From the NCBI RefSeq assembly GCF_014648115.1, contig NZ_BMQM01000028.1:1-49104 (forward strand): a stretch of 49,104 bases of DNA. Reading direction: 5' to 3'. This DNA is from Deinococcus seoulensis (GTDB lineage: Bacteria > Deinococcota > Deinococci > Deinococcales > Deinococcaceae). Below the pieces are notes generated by a model. The model saw only the letters and a program-made list of their open reading frames with translations. It was not told the DNA's origin and did not search any database. Positions 7,151 through 23,989 of this stretch are shown here, piece by piece (positions within the stretch are counted from its first letter, which is position 1; the number at the start of each line of letters is the position of its first letter). Position numbers and translations under genes: made by a program.

Positions 7151-9604
7151 CTTCTCGCGGATGCTCCAGCCCTGCGCGCGCACCGCGTTCATGAGGGCGT
7201 CCATGACGGGGTCCACCTCGGCGTCGGTGAGGGTCCTGTCGCCGCGGAAGACGAGGCGTACGGCGACGGAGCGGTTGCCCGCGCCGATCTGCTCGCCGGT
7301 GAACACGTCGAAGGGTTCCACGCTTTCGAGCAGCGTGCCGCCGTGTTCGCGCAGCAGGGCGGCGATCTCGCCGTAGCTGACACCGGTGGGGGTGATGACG
7401 GCGAGGTCACGCCACGCGGCGGGGGCGCGGCTGGGGTCGCGGAACGCCCATTCGCGAGCCGGGAGGGGCAGCGCGGCTTCCATGAGGAAGGTGTCGCCTT
7501 TCAGGCCGAACGCCTGGGCGATTTCGGGGTGCAGCGCGCCGAGCCAGCCGACGCTCTGGCCGTTCCAGACGACCTCACCCGCGATGCCGGGGTGCAGGGC
7601 GCTGGGGACGGCGTCGCCGCGCAGCTGACGCAGTTCGAAGCTGGCGCCCAGGGTGCCCGCCAGGGATTCGACGAGGCCCTTGAACGCGCGGAAGTCCCCG
7701 GCGACGCCCGCCTGATCGGTGCGGGGCGCCAGCGGGCCGCGCATCAGCAGGCCCACCCGTTCCGTCTCGCCGCTGGCGGGGAAGATGCGGCCCATCTCGA
7801 AGATCAGCACGCGGTCGCCCTTCGCGTGGGCCTGCGCGGCCTTCACGAGGCTGGGGTACAGCGCGGTGCGCAGCCCGGTGCGGTCGGCGGTCAGGGGGTT
7901 GCGCAGGCGCACGCCGGGCCGCTCGGTGCGGGCCTTCTGGGCTTCCTCGTCGCTGGTGAAGGTGTACGTGACGACCTCCTGCGCGCCCAGTCCGGCCAGG
8001 GTGCGGCGCAGCGTCGCGCGGGCCACGCCCTCCTTCTCCGCGCCGACGTTGCTGCCGTGCACGCGCAGGGTGGGGAGGCTCTCGGGGAGGTGCACGAACC
8101 CGTGCAGGCGCGCGACCTCCTCGGCGAGGTCCTGCCAGATCGCCATGTCCACCCGCCATGAGGGCGGCACGACGCTCAGGGCGTCCCCCTCACCCTCCAC
8201 GACGCACCCGAGGCGGCTGAGGATGCCGCGCATCTCCTCGGTGTCCACGGGCATGCCCAGCAGCGCGCGGATCTGCTCGCCCGTCGCCTCGATCCGGCCC
8301 GGAATCTCGGGGTCGCCCACGACGGTCGCGCCGGGGTGCACCTGCCCGCCCGCGTCGCCCAGCAGGCCCACCAGTCGGGCCGCCGCGCGTTCGGGCAGCA
8401 GGGGGTCCACGCCGCGCTCGTAGCGGTACACGGCGTCGGTCTTCAGGCCCAGGCGGGTGCTCGTGCGGCGCAGCAGCACCGGATCGAAGTGCGCGACCTC
8501 CACCACCACGTCCGTCGTGTCGGCGCGCACGTGCCCGTGATCGCCGCCCATGATGCCCGCGATGCCCAGCACCGTGTCGCCCGGTTTGGGCTGCCCAGCG
8601 GTCTCGAAGGCCTCCGCGACGGTGGACACCTCGGGCTGCGCGCCGTCGAGGATCAGCAGATCCTCCGGGCCGACCTCATGCTCGTTCCCCATCAGGTCGC
8701 GCACCTGCTCGCCCTGCCGCAGCCCGAACGCCACGAGGATCTGATCGCCGTGCACGTCCCGGCGGTCGTACAGCGCCGTCGGCTGACCCAGTTCCAGCAT
8801 CACGTAATTGCTGGTATCCACGATCAGGTCGATGGAGCGCATGCCCGCCAGGGTCACGCGGCGCTGCATCCACAGCGGAGCCGGACCGTTGCGCAGGCCA
8901 CTGACGGTGCGGGCCACGAAGCGGTCACAGCCGAAGCGCAGCTTCTGCGTCGGGTCCCGCTCGATGCGGATGCCCTTCTCCGGCAGGGACACGCGGATCT
9001 CGCCCTCCCCCACCGCCTGCGGCCCGGCCGGGGGCTGCACCAGCTCCAGCTTCAGGAACGCCGCCAGATCCCGCGCCAGCCCCAGCGCACTCAGCACGTC
9101 CGCGCGGTTCGGCGTGACCTCCACGTCCAGCACGTGATCCGCCGCCCACAGCTCGCGCATCGGCGTCCCCGGTTTCGCGGTGTTCGCCGGGAACAGCATC
9201 AAGCCCGCGCTGCTCTCACCCAGGCCCAGCTCCTTCGCGCTGGCCGCCATGCCCCACGACTCCACGCCCTGCAACGCCCGCACGCCATACGTCATGCCGC
9301 CCAGCTCCGTGCCCGGCGACACCAGCGCCAGCATCGTCCCCGCGGGCAGCCCCACGGCGTTCCCCGCACCCGACGCGATGACCCGCTCGCCGTGCTCACC
9401 GACATCCAGCGTCAGGCGCGTCAGCTGCGTGCCCGGCATCGCCTCGGCCGCCTTCACCGCCACCAGCAGCACCCCCGCAGGCGGCGCCGCGACCTCCTCC
9501 ACGCCCTCCAACGGCAGACCCAGCTGCGCGAAAATCGGCTCCAGCTCCGACACCACCGGCAGACCCGGCACCAGTTCCTTCAACCACGAATACGGAATTT
9601 TCAT
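7148..9604 (-). CDS. pheT: Phenylalanine--tRNA ligase beta subunit
   Basis: The 818-residue product starts MKIPYSWLKELV and has the standard PheT architecture: an N-terminal tRNA-binding OB domain (about residues 40-150, with GAGNAVGLPAG), B3/B4 editing domains, B5, the catalytic-like core with TSRLGLKTDAVYRYERGVD, and a C-terminal FDX-ACB anticodon-binding domain ending in RAQGWSIREK. With PheS it forms the alpha2beta2 synthetase charging tRNA-Phe. Start at 9604 is supported by AGAGG six bases upstream; this RBS lies at the edge of hairpin repeat 9619-9666. pheS is about 1 kb upstream, separated by a Nudix gene and an opposite-strand DUF559 gene, so co-transcription would have to cross several hairpins. 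Confidence 0.95.
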   Translation of the reverse strand: MKIPYSWLKELVPGLPVVSELEPIFAQLGLPLEGVEEVAAPPAGVLLVAVKAAEAMPGTQLTRLTLDVGEHGERVIASGAGNAVGLPAGTMLALVSPGTELGGMTYGVRALQGVESWGMAASAKELGLGESSAGLMLFPANTAKPGTPMRELWAADHVLDVEVTPNRADVLSALGLARDLAAFLKLELVQPPAGPQAVGEGEIRVSLPEKGIRIERDPTQKLRFGCDRFVARTVSGLRNGPAPLWMQRRVTLAGMRSIDLIVDTSNYVMLELGQPTALYDRRDVHGDQILVAFGLRQGEQVRDLMGNEHEVGPEDLLILDGAQPEVSTVAEAFETAGQPKPGDTVLGIAGIMGGDHGHVRADTTDVVVEVAHFDPVLLRRTSTRLGLKTDAVYRYERGVDPLLPERAAARLVGLLGDAGGQVHPGATVVGDPEIPGRIEATGEQIRALLGMPVDTEEMRGILSRLGCVVEGEGDALSVVPPSWRVDMAIWQDLAEEVARLHGFVHLPESLPTLRVHGSNVGAEKEGVARATLRRTLAGLGAQEVVTYTFTSDEEAQKARTERPGVRLRNPLTADRTGLRTALYPSLVKAAQAHAKGDRVLIFEMGRIFPASGETERVGLLMRGPLAPRTDQAGVAGDFRAFKGLVESLAGTLGASFELRQLRGDAVPSALHPGIAGEVVWNGQSVGWLGALHPEIAQAFGLKGDTFLMEAALPLPAREWAFRDPSRAPAAWRDLAVITPTGVSYGEIAALLREHGGTLLESVEPFDVFTGEQIGAGNRSVAVRLVFRGDRTLTDAEVDPVMDALMNAVRAQGWSIREK

Positions 9605-9618
9605 TGAGTACCTCTCCT

Positions 9619-9666
9619 CCCCCTCTGTCGCCTCCGGCGACATCTCCCCCCTGAAGGGGGAGAGGG
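9619..9666. repeat. Double-hairpin repeat, left flank of the DUF559 gene
   Basis: TGTCGCC/GGCGACA (9626-9642) is followed directly by TCTCCCCC/GGGGGAGA (9643-9663). The copy at 10168-10212 has the same order and orientation; the second hairpin is conserved while the first differs by paired changes (TGTCCC/GGGACA), so the pair forms direct repeats around the DUF559 gene. Confidence 0.75.
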
Positions 9667-9675
9667 GTAAACATT

Positions 9676-9681
9676 TACGCT
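9676..9681 (+). promoter_or_regulatory. -10 box of leaderless promoter for the DUF559 gene
   Basis: TACGCT ends 5 nt before the GTG at 9687. It starts 10 bp beyond the hairpin repeat, inside the cassette. Confidence 0.55.
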
Positions 9682-9686
9682 GAGAC

Positions 9687-10043
9687 GTGCCGCCTGAACG
9701 ACACAGTCCATCCACCGACGTAGCCCGCATGCTGCGCAGACGCATGACCCCCGAAGAAATCCTGTTGTGGCAGCACCTGCGCCGCAGACAACTCGGCGTC
9801 ACCTTCCGCAGACAGGAACCCATGGGACGGTACGTCGCGGACTTCGTCTGCTACGAACGCACCCTCGTCATCGAACTCGACGGCAGCCAACACCTGAACA
9901 GCGACGCGGACCGGGAACGAGACGCCGACATGCTCGACCACGGCTTCCACACCCTGCGCTTCTGGAACAACGAAGTACGCCGCAACCTCCCCGGTGTCCT
10001 CGAACGAATCCAACAAGTCCTGGAAGCCAGAAAGGACCTTTAG
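9687..10043 (+). CDS. DUF559 family protein (Vsr-like endonuclease fold)
   Basis: The 118-residue protein is a complete DUF559 member. Its core reads FRRQEPMGRYVADFV, then LVIELDGSQH and DAMDL-like DADMLDHGF, the pattern of the PD-(D/E)xK-related Vsr/restriction-endonuclease fold with acidic residues in ADF and ELDG. The family's activity is not established; a DNA nuclease acting on palindromic or mismatched DNA is plausible. The gene lies on the plus strand between minus-strand pheT and the pheS-linked Nudix gene, enclosed by hairpin repeats; its stop codon TAG is the first part of the repeat at 10041. This layout suggests a small mobile or repeat-associated cassette. Confidence 0.85.
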   Translation: MPPERHSPSTDVARMLRRRMTPEEILLWQHLRRRQLGVTFRRQEPMGRYVADFVCYERTLVIELDGSQHLNSDADRERDADMLDHGFHTLRFWNNEVRRNLPGVLERIQQVLEARKDL

Positions 10044-10093
10044 CCCCCTCCCCCTTGACTTGAAAAGCTGCGAAGCAGAGGGGGGAGGGCTAG
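10041..10093. repeat. GC-rich nested hairpin at the end of the DUF559 gene
   Basis: CCCTCCCCC (10046-10054) pairs with GGGGGAGGG (10081-10089), enclosing an inner hairpin CTGC-gaa-GCAG (10068-10078). It starts at the DUF559 stop codon and could also act as a terminator, though no T tract follows. Confidence 0.65.
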
Positions 10094-10095
10094 GG

Positions 10096-10173
10096 AGGGG
10101 GTGAACCGAACCGGCATCACGACGAGACCGTGGACGATTTACCGCGCCTGGGTGCCGGTTCGTTTCACCCCCT
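10096..10173. repeat. Large inverted repeat with 21-bp arms
   Basis: Arm 10096-10116 and arm 10153-10173 match as inverted repeats with one mismatch; the core is CGAACCGGCA. The arms enclose 36 bp of non-repetitive sequence and link the hairpin repeat at 10041 to the one at 10168, which therefore lie head to head. Confidence 0.7.
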
Positions 10174-10212
10174 CTGTCCCTACGGGACATCTCCCCCCTC
10201 AAGGGGGAGAGG
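10168..10212. repeat. Double-hairpin repeat, right flank of the DUF559 cassette
   Basis: TGTCCC/GGGACA (10175-10189) followed by TCTCCCCC/GGGGGAGA (10190-10210), in the same orientation as 9619-9666. It lies 13 bp beyond the stop codon of the minus-strand Nudix gene. Confidence 0.75.
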
Positions 10213-10225
10213 AAGAGCGGGCAGT

Positions 10226-11791
<1,566 letters not shown>

Positions 11792-11798
11792 GGGGTTC

Positions 11799-11804
11799 AG
11801 GGTA
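11799..11804 (-). promoter_or_regulatory. -10 box of candidate pheS leader promoter
   Basis: Minus-strand TACCCT, 7 nt before the ATG of the 19-residue frame; it is the nearest box of this type upstream of pheS. Confidence 0.45.
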
Positions 11805-11829
11805 GCAGGTTTGGGCGGGCGGGGCACCC

Positions 11830-11903
11830 GGACCGGGCCGCAGCTTCAGCGGGCCTTCATGTTCCTGCCCGGGGGGCCGCGAGGGGGGTCCCGGTCCTTT
11901 TTT
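11830..11903 (+). terminator. Long-range stem with T6 tract upstream of the antiporter gene
   Basis: GGACCGGG (11830-11837) pairs perfectly with CCCGGTCC (11890-11897), directly followed by six T. The 52-nt interval is GC-rich and can fold internally. It points toward the antiporter gene, 100 nt before its ATG; no plus-strand gene precedes it, so it would end a leader or small RNA. Confidence 0.45.
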
Positions 11904-12003
11904 GTGCGTCTGGACGCGTGCCACCATGTGGGCATGATGGCGTCGAGGTTCAATGTGAGGTTCAGGGTGTGGGGCGCGGCCCGCCGGTCGCGGTGGGGTG
12001 TGC

Positions 12004-13479
<1,476 letters not shown>

Positions 13480-13520
13480 CCTGCAAAGACACGGGGGACA
13501 CCGGGCCAGTACGGCGGTGT

Positions 13521-13526
13521 TACCGT
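13521..13526 (+). promoter_or_regulatory. -10 box of leaderless promoter for glyA
   Basis: TACCGT ends 6 nt before the ATG at 13533. Confidence 0.55.
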
Positions 13527-13532
13527 GGGGTC

Positions 13533-14759
<1,227 letters not shown>

Positions 14760-14850
14760 ACGCAGACTGTCGGTGGGGAGCGTGGCCGCAGTGCCCGCTC
14801 CCCATTCAATTCCCCACCAATTACGCTCGGTACAGATAGGGCTGGAATTA

Positions 14851-14880
14851 TTGCCTGAAGGCAGAGTGGTGGTGTACTGT
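14851..14880 (+). promoter_or_regulatory. Promoter of the NTF2-like gene
   Basis: TTGCCT (14851-14856) and TACTGT (14875-14880) are separated by 18 bp, and the ATG is 5 nt further on. This is one of the few leaderless promoters here with a recognisable -35. Confidence 0.55.
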
Positions 14881-14885
14881 AATTC

Positions 14886-15320
14886 ATGCCTCCCAACCCT
14901 GGTGACCCCACCCACATCCTCAGTGCCTACGCCGACGCCGTGCACGCCCGCGACGCCGAAGCTCTGCTCGCCCTGTACCACCCCCACGTCACCGTGTACG
15001 ACATGTGGGAACACTGGCTCTACGACGGCCAGCAGCAGTGGCGCGGCATGGTCGAGGGCTGGTTCGCCAGCCTCGGCGACGAACGGGTGCAGGTCACCTT
15101 CGACGACATCCGCAGCACCGTCACGCCGGAACTGGCCCTCGTGCACGCCTTCGCCACCTACACGGGCCTCAGCGCCACTGGCGAACGCCTGCGCGCCATG
15201 AACAACCGCATCACCCTCACCCTGACCCGCAGCGGCGACCGCTGGCTGATCCTCCACGAACACAGCAGCGCCCCCGCCGAATTCAGCAGCGGCAAGGTCA
15301 ACCTCCACCGACCAGCGTGA
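14886..15320 (+). CDS. NTF2-like / SnoaL-like domain protein
   Basis: A 144-residue protein of the NTF2-like fold: an N-terminal helix pair (ILSAYADAVHARDAEALLALY), then HPHVTVYDMWEHW and a run of beta strands ending with DRWLILHEHSSAPAEF, the usual C-terminal strand of the SnoaL/DUF4440 group. Members are small cytoplasmic enzymes or ligand-binding proteins with varied roles, so function is not assigned. Conserved His and Asp residues in the pocket (VYDMW, LHEHSS) would allow catalysis. Confidence 0.7.
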   Translation: MPPNPGDPTHILSAYADAVHARDAEALLALYHPHVTVYDMWEHWLYDGQQQWRGMVEGWFASLGDERVQVTFDDIRSTVTPELALVHAFATYTGLSATGERLRAMNNRITLTLTRSGDRWLILHEHSSAPAEFSSGKVNLHRPA

Positions 15321-15330
15321 ACAGGGCACC

Positions 15331-15336
15331 TACACT
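15331..15336 (+). promoter_or_regulatory. -10 box of leaderless promoter for the HEAT-like gene
   Basis: TACACT ends 6 nt before the GTG at 15343. Confidence 0.5.
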
Positions 15337-15342
15337 GAGATC

Positions 15343-15855
15343 GTGAATCGCCTTGAGCTGCACGATCCCCGCTGGGCCGCACTGCGCGGCGGATACCGCA
15401 CACCAGAAAACTTCCCAGAACTGCTGCGTGACCTGTCCGGCGCCCCCACACCTGAACTCTGGGACGCCCTGCATCACCAGGGGGACGTTGATCTGGGTTC
15501 CTACGCCAGCCTCCCCTATCTGCTGGACGCAGCGGAGAACGCCACTGCACAGGATCAAGTCGAATGGATTGCCCTGAGCGCGCTGATCCTGGCCCTGCGT
15601 CATGCTGAACGAAATCCACAGCCTCCCCCATGGCTGACCGAGCAGATCGGACACAGCGAGGATCGTCTGCTGCGCATCGCCCTGGCTGCACTGGCGCAGA
15701 AAGAGGAACGGGATGAATCGTCGCTGGCCGTACTGCTGGGGGCCGTGGCTGTGGCACAGGGTCAGGCGCGACTGGGAAACGTCCTGCTGGACTGGCAGGA
15801 AGACGGGTTGTGCATGTCGTGTGGTGAGGTGTCTATCCCCGGCTACATTCTCTGA
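15343..15855 (+). CDS. Hypothetical HEAT-like protein with C-terminal CxxC
   Basis: A 170-residue, mostly helical protein. Residues 5-60 (WAALRGGYRTPENFPELL, then LWDALHHQGDV and ASLPYLLDAAEN) recall a family of actinobacterial HEAT-repeat-like proteins with a conserved HQG motif, and the C-terminal CMSCGEV resembles the CxxCG ending of some of them. This similarity is from memory and unverified. The family's role is unknown; some relatives are suspected immunity-type proteins. The GTG start is placed by the TACACT box. It converges with gltD. Confidence 0.55.
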   Translation: MNRLELHDPRWAALRGGYRTPENFPELLRDLSGAPTPELWDALHHQGDVDLGSYASLPYLLDAAENATAQDQVEWIALSALILALRHAERNPQPPPWLTEQIGHSEDRLLRIALAALAQKEERDESSLAVLLGAVAVAQGQARLGNVLLDWQEDGLCMSCGEVSIPGYIL

Positions 15856-15866
15856 ACTCAACAGTA

Positions 15867-15905
15867 GAAGGCCGCGCCTCTCCCCTGCTGGGTGGCCCGG
15901 CCTTC
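15867..15905. terminator. Hairpin between convergent genes (HEAT-like and gltD)
   Basis: GAAGGCCG (15867-15874) pairs with CGGCCTTC (15898-15905), an 8-bp stem with a 23-nt loop in the 66-bp convergent interval. T tracts are poor on both sides, so termination is possible but not certain. Confidence 0.35.
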
Positions 15906-15921
15906 AGCGGTTCGGTGGGGG

Positions 15922-17385
15922 TTAGCGGGGCAGGACCGATGTGCCCATGAGGTGCTGGTCGATGGCGCGGGCGGCCTGGCGGCCCTCGCGGATGGCCCAC
16001 ACGACGAGGCTCTGGCCGCGGCGCATGTCTCCGGCGGCGAACACGCCCTCGACGTTGGTGTGGTAGCCGCCCTCGTCGGTGTGGGCGTGGGCGTTGCCGC
16101 GGGCGTCCTTGTCGATGCCGAAGGCGTCGATGACGCTGCCGACGGGGCTGACGAAGCCCATGGCGAGCAGGACGAGGTCGGCCTTGTGGATTTCCTCGCT
16201 GCCTTCGACTTCGGTGAGTTTGCCGTCAATCAGTTCCATGCGGACGGTCTTGACGCCCGTGACCTTGCCGCCCTTGCCGATGAATTCCTTGGTGGCGATG
16301 GCGAATTCACGCACGGCGCCTTCCTCGTGGCTGGTGCTGGTGCGGAGTTTCATGGGCCAGTAGGGCCACACGAGGGGTTTGTTCTCTTTTTCCGGGGGCT
16401 GGGGCATGACCTCGAACTGGGTGACGCTGGCGGCCCCGTGGCGGTTGCTGGTGCCGACGCAGTCGCTGCCGGTGTCGCCGCCGCCGATCACGATGACGTG
16501 CTTCCCGTCGGCGCGCAACTGCTTTTTCAGCTTGTCACCGGCGTTCACGCGGTTCTGCTGCGGCAGGAACTCCATGGCAAAGTGAATGCCGTCCAGTTCG
16601 CGGCCGGGCGCGGGCAGGTCGCGGGGCTGCTCGGCGCCGCCCGCGAGGAGCACGGCGTCGAATTCGGCTTTCAGTTCGTCGGGAGTGACGGTCTTCTTGC
16701 TGAGGTTCGTGACGCGGCTGCCTTCGGGCCACGCGCCGACCAGGGTGCCGGTGCGGAAGGTGACGCCTTCGGCTTCCATCTGTTCGACGCGGCGGTCGAT
16801 GTGGTGCTTGTCCATCTTGAAGTCGGGAATGCCGTAGCGCATCAGGCCGCCCACGCGGTCGTTCTTCTCGAACACGGTCACGTCGTGCCCGGCGCGCGCG
16901 AGCTGCTGCGCGGCGGCCAGCCCGGCGGGGCCGGAACCGATCACGGCGACCCTCTTCCCAGTCTTGACGGCGGGGGGTTGCGGGGTGACCCAGCCTTCCT
17001 GCCAGCCGCGTTCGATGATGCTCAGCTCGATGCTCTTGATGCCCACGGCGTCGCCGCCGATGTTCAGGGTGCAGGCGGCCTCGCAGGGCGCGGGGCAGAT
17101 GCGGCCCGTGAACTCGGGGAAGTTGTTCGTGGAGTGCAGGGTGTCCAGCGCGCTGCGCCAGTCGTCCTGGTACACGAGGTTGTTGAAGTCCGGGATGATG
17201 TTCCCGACGGGGCAGCCGTTGTTGCAGAACGGAATGCCGCAGTCCATGCAGCGGGTCGCCTGGAGTTTCGCGGCGCCACTGTCGAGCGGGATCAGGAACT
17301 CGTGATAGTGCTTGAGGCGCGCGTCGACGGGCGCGTACTGGTCCTTGATGCGCGGTTGGTCGAGGAAGCCGGTGATCTTGCTCAT
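15922..17385 (-). CDS. gltD: Glutamate synthase small subunit
   Basis: The 487-residue flavoprotein carries N-terminal iron-sulfur cysteines ([17 protein letters not shown] and [12 protein letters not shown]), the FAD-binding motif [19 protein letters not shown] near residue 150 and the NADPH-binding motif [15 protein letters not shown] near residue 295. It passes electrons from NADPH to the large subunit in the GOGAT reaction. GGAG precedes the ATG by 7 nt. It follows gltB by 57 bp on the same strand and is almost certainly co-transcribed. Confidence 0.95.
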   Translation of the reverse strand: MSKITGFLDQPRIKDQYAPVDARLKHYHEFLIPLDSGAAKLQATRCMDCGIPFCNNGCPVGNIIPDFNNLVYQDDWRSALDTLHSTNNFPEFTGRICPAPCEAACTLNIGGDAVGIKSIELSIIERGWQEGWVTPQPPAVKTGKRVAVIGSGPAGLAAAQQLARAGHDVTVFEKNDRVGGLMRYGIPDFKMDKHHIDRRVEQMEAEGVTFRTGTLVGAWPEGSRVTNLSKKTVTPDELKAEFDAVLLAGGAEQPRDLPAPGRELDGIHFAMEFLPQQNRVNAGDKLKKQLRADGKHVIVIGGGDTGSDCVGTSNRHGAASVTQFEVMPQPPEKENKPLVWPYWPMKLRTSTSHEEGAVREFAIATKEFIGKGGKVTGVKTVRMELIDGKLTEVEGSEEIHKADLVLLAMGFVSPVGSVIDAFGIDKDARGNAHAHTDEGGYHTNVEGVFAAGDMRRGQSLVVWAIREGRQAARAIDQHLMGTSVLPR

Positions 17386-17405
17386 GGTGTGCTCCGTGTG
17401 TGCGG

Positions 17406-17434
17406 GCGGCCCGTCCGGGTGTGGGGCGGGCCGC
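17406..17434. other. Hairpin between gltB and gltD
   Basis: GCGGCCCG (17406-17413) pairs with CGGGCCGC (17427-17434). There is no T tract after it on the minus strand, so it looks like an intercistronic stem that could tune gltD expression or mRNA stability rather than a terminator. Confidence 0.4.
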
Positions 17435-17442
17435 GCCGGAGG

Positions 17443-22302
<4,860 letters not shown>

Positions 22303-22376
22303 GTTGACGCTCCCATCTCGCACGTGACTCGCTCGCCCGCAGGGTGCAGGCTGCTAGAATCCACCATACAGAGAGA

Positions 22377-22390
22377 TGCATGTCTATGCA
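22377..22390. promoter_or_regulatory. Dyad TGCAT-N4-ATGCA upstream of gltB
   Basis: TGCATGTCTATGCA is a perfect 5+5 dyad about 75 bp upstream of the gltB start, near TATGGT (22361-22366 on the minus strand), a possible -10. It is a candidate regulator site; I do not recognise the regulator. Confidence 0.4.
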
Positions 22391-22393
22391 GGG

Positions 22394-22409
22394 CCGTTGT
22401 TTATAACGG
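22394..22409. promoter_or_regulatory. Dyad CCGTT-N6-AACGG upstream of gltB
   Basis: CCGTTGTTTATAACGG is a perfect 5+5 dyad with an AT-rich centre in a GC-rich genome, only 3 bp from the other dyad. Together they look like the regulatory region of gltBD. Confidence 0.4.
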
Positions 22410-22676
22410 GTCCAATCTTTCGCGCACTATTTCTCCGGCAGCCCGCCCGCGCAGCCCCTGCCCACGCAATAAATTCAATCAGAATGGCATTCCGGCGCAA
22501 TCTGGGATGTCAGCAGCGTCCGGGGCAGCGCAAGGAATGAAGTGCTTCCATACAAGGGCGGCCCCAGGCCCCGCCAGAGCCTCACCCTTCACACGGCGGG
22601 GGCACGCCCCACCCGACGCCCGGTCAGCCGCGCCACGCCCACGTATGACCGCCGGGAACCCGACCCACGCCCGGCC
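22410..22676. other. Intergenic region without recognised gene
   Basis: Between the gltB upstream dyads and the end of the metallophosphoesterase gene. It contains an AT-richer stretch around 22425-22500 and then ordinary GC-rich sequence. I see no convincing coding frame, RNA gene or repeat. Confidence 0.5.
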
Positions 22677-23549
22677 TCAGCCCAGGGCCGGGCTCAGTTG
22701 CAGCAACGTGATTTCCGGTTCGCACAGGTTCCGCACCGGCAGGCCACTCAGGCCCAGGCCCCGGCTGACATACGCGGGCGTGACGTGCTCGCCCTGCACC
22801 CAGCCCATCGCGTACCGCTGCCCGAACGCACTGGGCACCATCGGCGCGCCCCACAGCGGCACCCTCACCTGCCCGCCGTGCGTGTGCCCGCACAGCACCA
22901 GCCCCGCCGGGCGCGGCAACGCGGGCAGCAGGTCCGGGTTGTGCGTGACCAGCAGCGTCGCCCGGTTCCCTGCGCCCTCCAGGGCCGCCGTCACGTCCGG
23001 CTTGCCGAACCACAGGTCGTCCGTGCCGCCCACCCACAGGTCGTCCCGCACCGCGCGCCCCTCGTCACGCAGGATCGTCACGCCCGCCCCCGCGAACGCC
23101 GCCGTCAGTTCCGCGCGTTTGGCCGCCCAGTCCGCGCGGGGCGCGCCGTAGTGCCGCCCGCCGTACCTCCCGAAACTGCCGTAATCGTGGTTGCCCCACA
23201 CGCCCAGCACGCCCAGGGGTGCGCGCAGGCGCCCCAGTTCCCGCAGCAGCGGCCCCGGCAGGTCGTCCATGCGGGCGTCCAGTTGATCGCCGCCCAGCAG
23301 CACCACGTCCGGCCGCAGGTCGTTCGTGGCGTCCACCCAGGCCGCCACGCTTCCGGCCCCGATGAACAGCCCGTAGTGCAGGTCGGTCAGGAACGCGGCG
23401 CGCAGCGGGGCGCGCAGGCCCGGCAGCGTGCGCTCATGGCGGGTCACGCCGAAACGGTACGCCTGCGCCGCCCCCGCGCCGCCCGCCACCAGCGCCGCCG
23501 CGCTCCCCCCGGCCAGGGTGCGCAGGAACAGACGTCGGGTCACGGTCAT
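22677..23549 (-). CDS. Metallophosphoesterase with twin-arginine signal
   Basis: The 290-residue calcineurin-like phosphoesterase shows all metal-binding motifs in order: FLTDLHYG (DxH), LLGGDQLD (GDxxD), GVWGNHDYG (GNHD), VTHNPD and LCGHTHGGQ. The N-terminus [20 protein letters not shown] is a twin-arginine signal followed by a hydrophobic core and AQA, suggesting export by Tat as a folded metalloenzyme. It resembles the YkuE/YaeI phosphodiesterase group of cell-envelope enzymes. TAGGCT lies 7 nt before the chosen ATG. Confidence 0.85.
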   Translation of the reverse strand: MTVTRRLFLRTLAGGSAAALVAGGAGAAQAYRFGVTRHERTLPGLRAPLRAAFLTDLHYGLFIGAGSVAAWVDATNDLRPDVVLLGGDQLDARMDDLPGPLLRELGRLRAPLGVLGVWGNHDYGSFGRYGGRHYGAPRADWAAKRAELTAAFAGAGVTILRDEGRAVRDDLWVGGTDDLWFGKPDVTAALEGAGNRATLLVTHNPDLLPALPRPAGLVLCGHTHGGQVRVPLWGAPMVPSAFGQRYAMGWVQGEHVTPAYVSRGLGLSGLPVRNLCEPEITLLQLSPALG

Positions 23550-23556
23550 GCGCTCC

Positions 23557-23562
23557 AGCCTA
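23557..23562 (-). promoter_or_regulatory. -10 box of leaderless promoter for the Tat metallophosphoesterase
   Basis: Minus-strand TAGGCT ends 7 nt before the ATG at 23549 and rules out the upstream in-frame start at 23570. Confidence 0.5.
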
Positions 23563-23647
23563 ACGCCCACGACCCGGCCGGAACGTCCCCCGGAAGATGC
23601 AACCCGCGCGGCCCGCCGCCGACCCGCACCTTCTCCGGGCGGCGGGG

Positions 23648-23653
23648 TAGACT
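23648..23653 (+). promoter_or_regulatory. -10 box of leaderless promoter for the gene at 23660
   Basis: TAGACT ends 6 nt before the ATG. Confidence 0.55.
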
Positions 23654-23659
23654 TGCGGG

Positions 23660-23989
23660 ATGCAAGGTGAGCCCGAGAATCTGCTGGTCATAGACGTACT
23701 GGACGAGGACGCCGGACTGGCGGACGTGGAGGACCTGCGCGGCCGCACCTTCCAGTTGCCGGCCGAGTGGCTGCCCGGCGCGGCCGACGGCGCGGCGTAC
23801 CGCGTGAACGTCAGCGGCGCGCACGTGACGTTCACGCCCGACCCGAACGGCGCGGCCCTGCTGCGCGAACGCAGCAAGCAGACGCTGCTGGACTTCAGCG
23901 ACGAACCCGACAGCGACCGGCCCGACAGCGACCGGCCCGACAGCGACCGGCCGGGCAGTGACCAGCCGGGCAGCGGGGAGCGCCCATGA
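23660..23989 (+). CDS. Small DUF3006-like protein with repetitive acidic tail
   Basis: A 109-residue protein. Residues 8-75 ([18 protein letters not shown], then GAAYRVNV and FTPDPN) resemble the small DUF3006 family, of unknown role. The C-terminal 25 residues are five tandem copies of a pentapeptide (SDRPD and variants) encoded by 15-bp repeats at 23906-23980. Its stop overlaps the next gene's start as ATGA, so the two are translationally coupled. Confidence 0.65.
   Translation: MQGEPENLLVIDVLDEDAGLADVEDLRGRTFQLPAEWLPGAADGAAYRVNVSGAHVTFTPDPNGAALLRERSKQTLLDFSDEPDSDRPDSDRPDSDRPGSDQPGSGERP
23906..23980 (+). repeat. 15-bp tandem repeat inside a coding region (5 units)
   Basis: Three identical units CCCGACAGCGACCGG (23906-23950) are followed by two diverged ones (23951-23980). 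The unit is a multiple of three, so copy-number change keeps the frame. Confidence 0.85.

Noticed and set aside
7148..9823. A pheT start 73 codons upstream at 9823
   Set aside because: The extension runs through the hairpin repeat and the DUF559 gene on the other strand; MKIPYSWLKEL at 9604 is the normal PheT start and has a ribosome binding site.
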